Part shown: in pieces, positions 6,572-12,532 of the stretch
Layout: each line of letters starts with the position of its first letter
How positions within the stretch are numbered: position 1 is the stretch's first letter
Source of the DNA: JBBFMJ01 sp037441225
Lineage (GTDB): Bacteria; Acidobacteriota; Thermoanaerobaculia; UBA2201
Assembly (NCBI GenBank): GCA_037441225.1
Contig: JBBISU010000093.1
Coordinates: forward strand, 1-12,532
Direction of reading: 5' to 3'
Length of the DNA: 12,532 nt
Position numbers and translations under genes: made by a program
Notes under the pieces: generated by a model
Databases searched by the model: none
What the model saw: only the letters and a program-made list of their open reading frames with translations
Told to the model about the DNA's origin: nothing

Positions 6572-8908
6572 TTAATTCCTTAAAGGCTTTCCTTCTTTTA
6601 ACATATATTCCATCCTTGCTTGGGATTTTTCTTCACCAGCAAGGGATAAAAAGGTCTCCCTTTCTAAATCCAGGATATATTGTTCTTCAACTGGAAAAAT
6701 ACCATTTGCTTTTTCCCCTCCACATAAAACATAAGCAAGTTTTGTTGCAAGGAACTCATCATATTCTGAAATCTTTCCTGCCTTTTTAAAATTTTCAATA
6801 GTTGATTTAAATGCCAAAAAGCCACCAATTCCAGGCAAAATCAATCTATCATATACCTCTGGTGGGCTATAATTTTGGGAAAGTTTTAATGCTTCTTCTT
6901 TTGCCTTTGCTATCTGTAAATCCCTTGATAAAAATATCAAATCCCCTTTTCTAAAATAACCAAGATCAAAACCTTCTTCTGCTGACATTGATACCTTTGC
7001 AAAGCCAATTGTCTCAAAAGCTTTTTGAACTGGTGGAAAAGGACCAGGCTTTAAATCCCACATTAAATCAATGAAATTTTCCAAGACCCTTAAAGTTCCA
7101 CCAGCACCAGGTATCAAGCCAACCCCAAGCTCCACAGCACCACAATAACATTCAGAAAACAAAACCCTTTTTACACAAGGTGCAACCATTTCAAAGCCAC
7201 CACCCAAAGTCAATCCCTTTGGTGCACCAATTACAGGGAAAGGTGAATATTTAATTTTTTGTGAAAGATCTTGAAATTTTTTTGAAACATATCCAAGGAG
7301 TTGAAAATTTTTTGCCTTTGCTAATTCTAATACAAGATTTAAGTTTGCCCCTGCTGAAAAATTTTCACCATCACTTGAAATTATCAATCCCTTTGCTTTA
7401 TTTTCTTCCAAATAATTTAAAGATTCTTCCAGCAAATCCAGAATTGATAAATCAATTGGATTTAACTCTGGTTGAAGATGAGATTTTAATGAAAAAAGAA
7501 AAATCCCATCGTCTAAATCCAAAAGGTAAGAGTTCCAGTTTTTAAATATAATTTTTCCTTTTAATTTTTCTTCATCTAAATAAATTGCCCCTTTTATCCT
7601 TGGCATATCTTGAAGCTGCAAATTTTCAACTTTTAAAAATTTTCTCTTCCCATCCCTTATTTCATAAAATTTTTCTTTTCCTTCTTTTAACATTTTTTCA
7701 ATCAAAGGAGGTTTTTTTATTCCTTCTTCTTCAAGTATATTTGAAAATTTTTCAATTCCCAAACCTTCAATTATTTGAAATGGACCAATTTCCCATCCAA
7801 ATCCCCACTTCATTGCATTATCAACTTCATAAACCTCATTTGCAATCTCTGGAATTCTTTTTGCTGAATAAACAAGAGTTGAAATTAAAAGTTCCTTCAA
7901 AAACTTTCCACTTGAATCAGGGCAGGAAATTATTGCTTCCAATCTTTTTAATGGATCAATTATTCTTTTTCCAATTCCAACTGCTTCCATATAAGGTTTT
8001 ATTTGTTTTTCATATTCAAGGTTTTCCAGATTCAAAGAAAGTATCTCTTTTCCTTCTTTTTTATAAAATCCACCTTTTGCTTTTTGTCCAATTAATCCTT
8101 TATCTATTAAAACTTTTAAAAACTCTGGTGGCTTAAAGAGTTCCCTTTCTTCATCTTCAATTAAAAAATTATAAGAATTTACAGAAACATTGTATAATGT
8201 ATCAAGCCCAACAATATCAGCAGTTCTATAAGTTGCTGACTTTGCCCTTCCTATTAGTTTCCCAGTCAAAGCATCTGCTTCTTCAATCTTAAAATTATAC
8301 TTTTTTGTAAGTTCAATTGTCTTCAAAATGCTATAAAGCCCAATCCTGTTTGCAATAAAATTTGGAGTATCCTTTGCAAAAACAATCCCCTTTCCCAATT
8401 TAATTTGCAAAAATTCAACTAAATTATTAACTAATTTATCTTTTGCTTCTCCTTTAATTATTTCACACAAAGGAAGATACCTTGGAGGGTTAAAAAAATG
8501 TGTTATGAAAAACCTTTTCTTTAAATCTTCAGGAAAATTTTCAGATAAATTTTTTAGCAAAATCCCTGATGTGTTTGAAGTCAAAATTGCTTCTTTTTTT
8601 AGGTGGGGCAAAATTTTTTCATATAAATTTAACTTAATATCCTTTTTTTCAACAACTGCTTCCACAACCCAATCACATTCAGAGATTTTTTCTAAATCCT
8701 TATCAATTCCAAAAGTTTGAATGTACTTTATTCTTTTCTGGTGAAAAAAAGGATTTGGTTTTAAATCAATTGCCTTCTTTAAACCTTGATCTGCAATTTC
8801 TTTATTTAAATCAAACAAATAAGAAGGAATTGATGCATTTGCAAAAAGGGCAGAAAGCTGAGAGCCCATAACACCTGCACCAAGGACGCCAATTTTTTTA
8901 ATTTCCAT
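6572..8908 (-). CDS. fadN: FadN-type fused 3-hydroxyacyl-CoA dehydrogenase / enoyl-CoA hydratase
   Basis: This 778-residue cytoplasmic enzyme carries out the middle two steps of beta-oxidation: hydration of enoyl-CoA and NAD-dependent oxidation of 3-hydroxyacyl-CoA. The dehydrogenase comes first: NAD fold GVLGAGVMGS (7-16), S114, catalytic H137 with partner E149 (HFFNPPRYLPLCE) and N187. The crotonase domain occupies about 460-660, with FSAGANL (517-523), GLTLGGGFE (565-573) and both catalytic glutamates E573 and E593, spaced 20 apart as in rat crotonase. This order and length match Bacillus FadN (about 789 residues) and are reversed relative to E. coli FadB. The ATG lies 2 nt after the fadA stop, with AAAGGGG upstream. 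Last gene of the fad operon. Confidence 0.93.
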   Translation of the reverse strand: MEIKKIGVLGAGVMGSQLSALFANASIPSYLFDLNKEIADQGLKKAIDLKPNPFFHQKRIKYIQTFGIDKDLEKISECDWVVEAVVEKKDIKLNLYEKILPHLKKEAILTSNTSGILLKNLSENFPEDLKKRFFITHFFNPPRYLPLCEIIKGEAKDKLVNNLVEFLQIKLGKGIVFAKDTPNFIANRIGLYSILKTIELTKKYNFKIEEADALTGKLIGRAKSATYRTADIVGLDTLYNVSVNSYNFLIEDEERELFKPPEFLKVLIDKGLIGQKAKGGFYKKEGKEILSLNLENLEYEKQIKPYMEAVGIGKRIIDPLKRLEAIISCPDSSGKFLKELLISTLVYSAKRIPEIANEVYEVDNAMKWGFGWEIGPFQIIEGLGIEKFSNILEEEGIKKPPLIEKMLKEGKEKFYEIRDGKRKFLKVENLQLQDMPRIKGAIYLDEEKLKGKIIFKNWNSYLLDLDDGIFLFSLKSHLQPELNPIDLSILDLLEESLNYLEENKAKGLIISSDGENFSAGANLNLVLELAKAKNFQLLGYVSKKFQDLSQKIKYSPFPVIGAPKGLTLGGGFEMVAPCVKRVLFSECYCGAVELGVGLIPGAGGTLRVLENFIDLMWDLKPGPFPPVQKAFETIGFAKVSMSAEEGFDLGYFRKGDLIFLSRDLQIAKAKEEALKLSQNYSPPEVYDRLILPGIGGFLAFKSTIENFKKAGKISEYDEFLATKLAYVLCGGEKANGIFPVEEQYILDLERETFLSLAGEEKSQARMEYMLKEGKPLRN

Positions 8909-8910
8909 CT

Positions 8911-10038
8911 TTAACCCCTTTCAATTATTGTTGCAATTCCCATCCCTGTTCCAATACACATAGTTGCAAGTCCTCTTTTTCCATTATTTTGTTCCAGTAC
9001 ATTTAGCAGTGTTACTAAAATCCTTGCACCTGATGCCCCAAGGGGATGTCCTAAAGCAATTGCACCACCATTAACATTTACTTTCTTCCTGTCCCAGCCA
9101 GTTTTCTTTAAAACATATAAACTTTGCGCTGCAAATGCCTCATTTAATTCAATAAAATCAATATCATCAATCTTTAAATTTAATTTTTTAAGAAGTTTTT
9201 CAGAAGCAGCGACAGGTCCAGAACCCATAACCCTTGGATGAACACCTGCAACAGAACCATCAATTACATATGCCCTTATCTTTAAATTATGCTCCTTTGC
9301 AAAACTTTCTGATGTCAAAATCAATGCAGCAGAACCAATGGAAATAGGAGAAGAAGTGGCAGCTGTAATTGTGCCATCCTTTAAAAAAGCAGGCTCCAAA
9401 GATTTAATTTTTTCAATATCTGGTTCCTTTGGTCCTTCATCTTTTTCAATTATTTTTCCATTAAATTTAACTGGTACAACTTCATTTTTAAATTTCCCTT
9501 CTGCAAATGCCTTTAATGCTTTTCTGTGGCTTTCAATTGAAAATTCTTCCTGTTCTTCCCTTGTAATATTTAACTCCTTTGCAAGATTTTCTGCTGTCTC
9601 CCCCATTCCCATATAATAATCAATTTTCATCAGTTCTGGATGAAAAGAAGGGTTAAAACCACCTATTGGAATTGAAATCATATCTTCAACACCAATTGCA
9701 ATTCCACAATTTAAATTACCCAATTTTATTGCATTTGAAATCTGATGGACAGCATCCATTGAAGAGCCACAAAACCTGTTTACAACTTTCCCACAAGTTG
9801 TCTCAGGAAATCCTGCCAAAAGTGCCACTGCCCTTCCCATAAGCATACCTTGAGTATGTTCTGGAAAAGCACAACCCAAAACAATATCTTCCACTTCACT
9901 TTTTTTAATTTCTGGGTTTCTTTCCATTAAAGCATTCAGAAGCTGTGCACATAAATCATCTGCCCTAATCCCAACCATCTCACCTTTTTTAACCCCAATC
10001 GGGGTCCTTAAACCATCAATAATTACACATCTTTCCAT
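8911..10038 (-). CDS. fadA: Acyl-CoA acetyltransferase (3-ketoacyl-CoA thiolase), FadA type
   Basis: The 375-residue thiolase cleaves 3-ketoacyl-CoA with CoA to acetyl-CoA and a shortened acyl-CoA; biosynthetic use is possible because the reaction is reversible. Catalytic residues are all present: nucleophile C90 in NRFCGSSMDA, NEAFA (299-303), H331 in GGAIALGHPLGASG and C361 in CIGTGMG. The loop TAATSSPISIGSAAL (225-239) matches FadA-like TAATSS but has Ile-Gly where most relatives have Asp-Gly. The length is slightly shorter than the usual ~390. A strong SD, GGAGGAG overlapping the fadE stop codon, precedes the ATG by a few bases, making the gene the middle enzyme of a tightly packed fadE-fadA-fadN set. 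Confidence 0.95.
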   Translation of the reverse strand: MERCVIIDGLRTPIGVKKGEMVGIRADDLCAQLLNALMERNPEIKKSEVEDIVLGCAFPEHTQGMLMGRAVALLAGFPETTCGKVVNRFCGSSMDAVHQISNAIKLGNLNCGIAIGVEDMISIPIGGFNPSFHPELMKIDYYMGMGETAENLAKELNITREEQEEFSIESHRKALKAFAEGKFKNEVVPVKFNGKIIEKDEGPKEPDIEKIKSLEPAFLKDGTITAATSSPISIGSAALILTSESFAKEHNLKIRAYVIDGSVAGVHPRVMGSGPVAASEKLLKKLNLKIDDIDFIELNEAFAAQSLYVLKKTGWDRKKVNVNGGAIALGHPLGASGARILVTLLNVLEQNNGKRGLATMCIGTGMGIATIIERG

Positions 10039-10046
10039 ATCTCCTC

Positions 10047-11732
10047 CTAATCAAGAAAATATTTTTTATTATAATAAATTAAATCAGTAAAATCTTTAAT
10101 CAGTTTTGAATAATTATAAATTGGTTTTATAGAATAAATTAAATTAAGAATTCTTTTTTCTTCCTTTTCAATTTCATAATCTTCAAAAACCAAAGGCAAA
10201 ATCAATGGGACTTTGGATAAAATTTCTTTAAAAAATTCAAATAAAAATAATTGGGTTGCTAAAAGGTGTTCTTTCCTTTTTGATTTTAAATATCGCAAAT
10301 ATGCGGAATTTCCACAATATTGATAAATTACAAAATCAGACAATATCTCCCCCAAAATCCCTTCCTGTCTTAAATCCTGCCCATATTTTACAATTGCCCT
10401 TTCAAAGAGATAAATAATTAAATTCCTTGTAATTTCCAAAAATTTTTCTTCCCAACTTTCAAATTTAAAATTTTCAATTCTTCCAAAATTTTTTGCAGAT
10501 ATTCTTAATGGTATTTTTTCTAAAAGGGAATCCCTTAAAATATATGCATAAATAACCAATCTGTTTATTTCATTTGTCCCTTCAAAAATCCTGTCTATCC
10601 TTGTGTCTTTATAAACTTGAGAAGGTAAATATTCTTCAGAAAAACCATAACCACCAAGGATCTGAATTGAATGGTCAGAAACCTTTCCCAATATTTCTGA
10701 ACAAAAAATCTTACAAATGGATGCTTCCACAGCGTATCTTTCCAGATCCTTCCCTTTAACATTTTCAAAAAGTTCAGCAGTTCTGTAAACAATTGAATCA
10801 GCAGCAAAGATTAAAGAAGCACAATTGGCAAATTTAAACCTTATGGGCTCAAAAAAAGAAATAGGTAATCCAAATTGCTTTCTTTGAAGGGCATAATCAA
10901 GAGCAAAGTCAAAACATGCCTTAGAGCCACCCATTGTAGCAGCACCTAACTTAAATCTTCCAACATTTAAAATATTTAAAGCAATCTCCATCCCTTTGCC
11001 TTCTTCTGACAAAAGGTTTTCTTTTGGTATCTTACAATTTTCAAGGATAACAGAACAAGTAGAAGAACCCTTAATCCCCATCTTTTCTTCCTCCTGCCCA
11101 ACAGATAAACCATCTGTCTTCCTTTCAATAATGAAAGCAGAAATATCTTTTTTTGATGTCTTTGCAAATAAGATAAAAAGATCAGCCCAGGCAGCATTTG
11201 TTATAAACTGCTTTTGACCATTTAAAACATAAAAATCACCATCCTTTTTTGCTTCTGTCTTAATTGAAGAAACATCAGAGCCAGCTTGTGGTTCTGTTAA
11301 AGCATAAGAAGATAAAATTTCAATATTTCCTAATTTTGGAAGATATTTTTTCTTTTGTTTTTCTGTCCCATAATACAAAATTGGAAGGGTCCCAATCCCT
11401 GTGTGGGCTAAAAAAGTTACACAAAAAGAAGCACAACTACCAAGTGAAATCCCTTCTGCAATTATTGCTGCTGTTGGTTTTGAAAGTCCCAACCCATCAT
11501 ACTCTTCTGGAATTTCTGCCTTTGCAAGCCCTAAATCAGCTGTTTTTTTTAAAATCTCAAAGGTAAGTTCCTTATTTATCTTTGAAAGTTCTTTCCTTTT
11601 TGGATAAATTTCTTCCTTTGCAAAAGATGAAACCATATCAAAAATTTCATTTTGTTCTTCTGAAAAGTTCTCCCTTGAATATGCTCTTTGCTCTTTAATG
11701 TTTATAAATAAAAAGTTTAATAAATCATCCAT
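10047..11732 (-). CDS. fadE: Acyl-CoA dehydrogenase, FadE / VLCAD-like
   Basis: The 561-residue FAD enzyme oxidises acyl-CoA to trans-2-enoyl-CoA, first step of each beta-oxidation turn. It has the all-alpha N domain (about 25-135), the beta middle domain beginning YALTEPQAGSD (143-153) with FITNA, and the flavin-binding C domain (about 245-400) with ALQRKQFG, QILGGYGF and DRIFEGTNEI. E384 in IFEGT is the predicted catalytic base. The extra ~160-residue helical C-terminus is typical of VLCAD and Bacillus FadE types. Electrons would go to an electron-transfer flavoprotein not seen here. I start it at the ATG at 11732, preceded by AGAGGTGAT at good spacing. An in-frame GTG at 11741 lies inside that SD and is rejected. 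It follows the small membrane protein gene by 12 bp. Confidence 0.93.
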   Translation of the reverse strand: MDDLLNFLFINIKEQRAYSRENFSEEQNEIFDMVSSFAKEEIYPKRKELSKINKELTFEILKKTADLGLAKAEIPEEYDGLGLSKPTAAIIAEGISLGSCASFCVTFLAHTGIGTLPILYYGTEKQKKKYLPKLGNIEILSSYALTEPQAGSDVSSIKTEAKKDGDFYVLNGQKQFITNAAWADLFILFAKTSKKDISAFIIERKTDGLSVGQEEEKMGIKGSSTCSVILENCKIPKENLLSEEGKGMEIALNILNVGRFKLGAATMGGSKACFDFALDYALQRKQFGLPISFFEPIRFKFANCASLIFAADSIVYRTAELFENVKGKDLERYAVEASICKIFCSEILGKVSDHSIQILGGYGFSEEYLPSQVYKDTRIDRIFEGTNEINRLVIYAYILRDSLLEKIPLRISAKNFGRIENFKFESWEEKFLEITRNLIIYLFERAIVKYGQDLRQEGILGEILSDFVIYQYCGNSAYLRYLKSKRKEHLLATQLFLFEFFKEILSKVPLILPLVFEDYEIEKEEKRILNLIYSIKPIYNYSKLIKDFTDLIYYNKKYFLD

Positions 11733-11744
11733 AAAAATCACCTC

Positions 11745-12089
11745 TTATTTTTCTTTTCTTTCTGGAAATATATAAATAAAAAAATATGCAACCATTGCAA
11801 TTATATTTCCAACAAAAATTAAAATTGCCCAAAGCAGCTTATGAGTTTGATCCAATCTTTCATTTTTAATTATATTCATCAGGTAAACAATAAAAAGAGA
11901 AAAGACAATAAACATGGTTAGAAAATGCAAGAGGAAAACTGTTATAAAATATTTTTCCAGCCCAAGTTTAAAACTTTTTCCTTCAAATGAAAAAATCAAA
12001 TTGAAAATAATAAATAAAACAAAAAATATGATGTATATTATTGGTAAAAAGGTCAAAATGCCTAAAAATATTTTATTTCTTTTATTCAT
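11745..12089 (-). CDS. Small three-helix membrane protein, PLDc_N-like
   Basis: This 114-residue protein has membrane helices at about 7-33, 49-72 and 84-108, short charged ends and a Lys/Arg/Glu tail. Its last half (MNIIKNERLDQTHKLLWAIL followed by a Gly-Asn helix) resembles the PLDc_N family (phospholipase D-nuclease N-terminal-like), where a polar turn before KLLW is typical. No catalytic phospholipase D motif exists, so no enzymatic role should be assumed. It is the first gene of the fad operon, with a 12-bp gap before fadE. TATAAT sits 6 nt before the ATG with no good SD, predicting a leaderless message. Its position suggests membrane-associated help for acyl-CoA oxidation, but the link may be only co-transcription. 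Confidence 0.72.
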   Translation of the reverse strand: MNKRNKIFLGILTFLPIIYIIFFVLFIIFNLIFSFEGKSFKLGLEKYFITVFLLHFLTMFIVFSLFIVYLMNIIKNERLDQTHKLLWAILIFVGNIIAMVAYFFIYIFPERKEK

Positions 12090-12095
12090 ACTTCA

Positions 12096-12104
12096 ATTAT
12101 AACA
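12096..12104 (-). promoter_or_regulatory. Extended -10 promoter at the head of the fad operon
   Basis: The minus strand reads TGT-TATAAT (12104-12096), followed by six bases and the ATG at 12089, so the transcript is predicted to start at the A of the ATG. The upstream region at -35 spacing is only T-rich (TTTTTA or TTTTAA), so recognition would depend on the extended -10. Confidence 0.6.
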
Positions 12105-12183
12105 GAAAATTATTAATTTAAAAAGATTTATAAAATATTTTCCTATAATTTTTTAAAAATTTCAAATCGCTATTTTTCTTTAA

Positions 12184-12213
12184 ATAAAAAAAGGGGCAAT
12201 TAAATTGCCCCTT
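12184..12213 (-). terminator. Strong intrinsic terminator
   Basis: In minus-strand RNA, AAGGGGCAAUU (12213-12203) pairs with AAUUGCCCCUU (12201-12191), giving a stem of about 9-10 bp once a small loop is allowed. A run of seven U and an A/U-rich tail follow at once (12192-12181). In the + direction the tail is A-rich, so it should act on minus-strand transcripts, those beginning at the promoter at 12264-12293 or entering from beyond the right edge. Confidence 0.85.
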
Positions 12214-12257
12214 ATAAAAATGATACCCCCTTTTTTAAGCCCCAACTTTGTGAAATT
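12184..12257 (-). ncRNA. Candidate ~74-nt small RNA or attenuated leader
   Basis: A promoter (12264-12293) predicts a start near 12257, and the intrinsic terminator ends the transcript near 12184. The RNA holds three G-runs (from 12239-12242, 12226-12230 and 12208-12211) but only one C-run, in the 3' arm of the terminator. AAAAAAGGGG (12236-12227) can pair with CCCCUUUUUU (12196-12187), an alternative 10-bp helix that would absorb the terminator's 3' arm and U-tract. This could be a free sRNA or a leader controlling read-through into the fad operon starting at 12089. I recognise no known riboswitch or RNA family. Confidence 0.45.
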
Positions 12258-12264
12258 CTTCACA
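12249..12264. promoter_or_regulatory. CRP/FNR-type operator-like palindrome TGTGA-N6-TCACA
   Basis: The perfect inverted repeat TGTGAA-ATTC-TTCACA matches the E. coli CRP half-site pattern and spacing exactly. It overlaps the last base of the -10 hexamer and is centred on the predicted transcription start, a position where a bound regulator would repress. Which regulator acts is unknown. In RNA, the same sequence could form only part of a hairpin because transcription starts within it. Confidence 0.5.
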
Positions 12265-12293
12265 ATATAACATAAAAAAATATCCCTTGTCAA
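12264..12293 (-). promoter_or_regulatory. Sigma70 promoter: TTGACA, 18-nt spacer, TGT-TATATT
   Basis: On the minus strand a consensus TTGACA (12293-12288) is followed after 18 nt by TATATT (12269-12264) with the extended TGN motif at 12272-12270. This is the best promoter in the window. It is followed within about 80 nt by an intrinsic terminator and overlaps the palindromic operator. Confidence 0.7.
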
Positions 12294-12432
12294 GTGGTAT
12301 TTATTATTGTCATTAGTAAAAAACAAAATAGCTGACTACTCTCGTATTTTATGCTACTCTTATATGATACCTGTAATATCTGCTTCCAAAATAAGGTATA
12401 GATCAATCTCAAATCAAAATTTCACCAAATAC
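12294..12432. other. Intergenic stretch with possible decayed REP copy
   Basis: No ORF of useful length is present. The part 12372-12432 resembles a degraded copy of the 45-bp repeat unit: TGTAAT, then CTTCCA, AAGGT, AG, AATCAAAA and CAAAT appear in the same order as in the intact units. This alignment was made by eye and is weak. Confidence 0.25.
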
Positions 12433-12532
12433 TGTAGCCGCACCTTCCACAGGTGCGTTAGAAAATCAAAAAACAAATGTAGCCGCACCTTCCACAGGTG
12501 CGTTAGAAAATCAAAAAACAAATGTAGCCGCA
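12433..12532 (+). repeat. Tandem array of a 45-bp REP-like palindromic unit (truncated by window end)
   Basis: Two identical 45-bp units (12433-12477, 12478-12522) and the first 10 bases of a third are visible. Each contains GTAG (12434-12437, 12479-12482), one base, then a perfect 7-bp hairpin CGCACCT-TCCAC-AGGTGCG (12439-12457, 12484-12502) and an A-rich linker identical between copies. A GTAG tetranucleotide 5' of a GC-rich palindrome is the layout of REP elements moved by RAYT (REP-associated Y1 HUH) transposases. The GC-rich core contrasts sharply with the surrounding AT-rich DNA. No transposase gene is in the window. Confidence 0.8.

Noticed and set aside
7585..8136. 183-codon + strand ORF opposite fadN
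   Set aside because: Antisense shadow of a well-supported gene: low-complexity Leu/Phe-rich translation, no SD and no family resemblance. The other + strand ORFs are similar shadows.
11733..11741. GTG start at 11741 for the acyl-CoA dehydrogenase
   Set aside because: The GTG is part of the SD sequence AGAGGTGAT that serves the ATG at 11732.
12235..12273. 12-residue ORF MLYCEEFHKVGA on the minus strand
   Set aside because: Its ATG lies upstream of the predicted transcription start and overlaps the extended -10. An AAGGGA 9 nt upstream makes it worth remembering, but support is weak.
12340..12405. Minus-strand frame reading PYFGSRYYRYHIRVA, faintly like Rhs repeat YYGxRYY
   Set aside because: The match is a few residues only, stops flank it closely, and no further Rhs-like sequence is present.
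12433..12532. CRISPR array
   Set aside because: The stretches between hairpins are identical in both copies, so there are no unique spacers. The period is a simple 45-bp tandem repeat.

Overview
The window is a very AT-rich piece of bacterial DNA in which every convincing gene lies on the minus strand, so transcription runs from high to low coordinates. Bacterial type is indicated by sigma70-like promoters, Shine-Dalgarno (SD) sites matching the standard anti-SD, a polyprenyl-phosphate sugar transferase and a FadN/FadA/FadE beta-oxidation set. Short intergenic gaps, Lys/Glu/Phe/Ile-rich proteins and an archaeal (haloarchaeal)-style PurC suggest an uncultured, possibly thermophilic lineage such as a WOR-3/Hydrothermae-like candidate phylum. 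That placement is only an inference.

Layout, in transcription order. (1) 12532-12090 is non-coding. At the right edge is a tandem array of a 45-bp unit built like a REP element (GTAG followed by a perfect 7-bp hairpin), cut by the window end. Next is a compact regulatory unit: a TTGACA promoter with extended -10, a perfect TGTGA-N6-TCACA palindrome over the predicted start site, a ~74-nt transcript, and a strong intrinsic terminator with a possible competing antiterminator pairing. (2) 12089-6572 is a four-gene operon: a small three-helix membrane protein of PLDc_N type, acyl-CoA dehydrogenase (FadE), thiolase (FadA) and a fused 3-hydroxyacyl-CoA dehydrogenase/enoyl-CoA hydratase (FadN type). 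Together the three enzymes can run a full turn of fatty-acid beta-oxidation on acyl-CoA; no acyl-CoA ligase or electron-transfer flavoprotein is in the window. (3) 6439-4440 is a two-gene unit, purC-sua5 (purine synthesis and tRNA t6A modification). (4) 4416-436 is a three-gene unit with overlapping ends: an undecaprenyl-phosphate sugar phosphotransferase, a secreted M1-family metallopeptidase and a hydrophobic membrane protein. (5) 435-1 is non-coding except that a good promoter and SD at 65-120 lead into an ORF that leaves the window at position 1. Its first codons cross an AAGAT pentanucleotide repeat and spell a lipoprotein-like signal peptide.

Two patterns stand out. First, the leading genes of the three operons (starts 12089, 6439, 4416) each have a -10 hexamer ending exactly 6 nt before the ATG, with no SD. 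This predicts leaderless mRNAs, while most downstream genes have SDs. Second, the left edge resembles an opa-type phase-variable surface-protein gene, although its start codon would be AUU.
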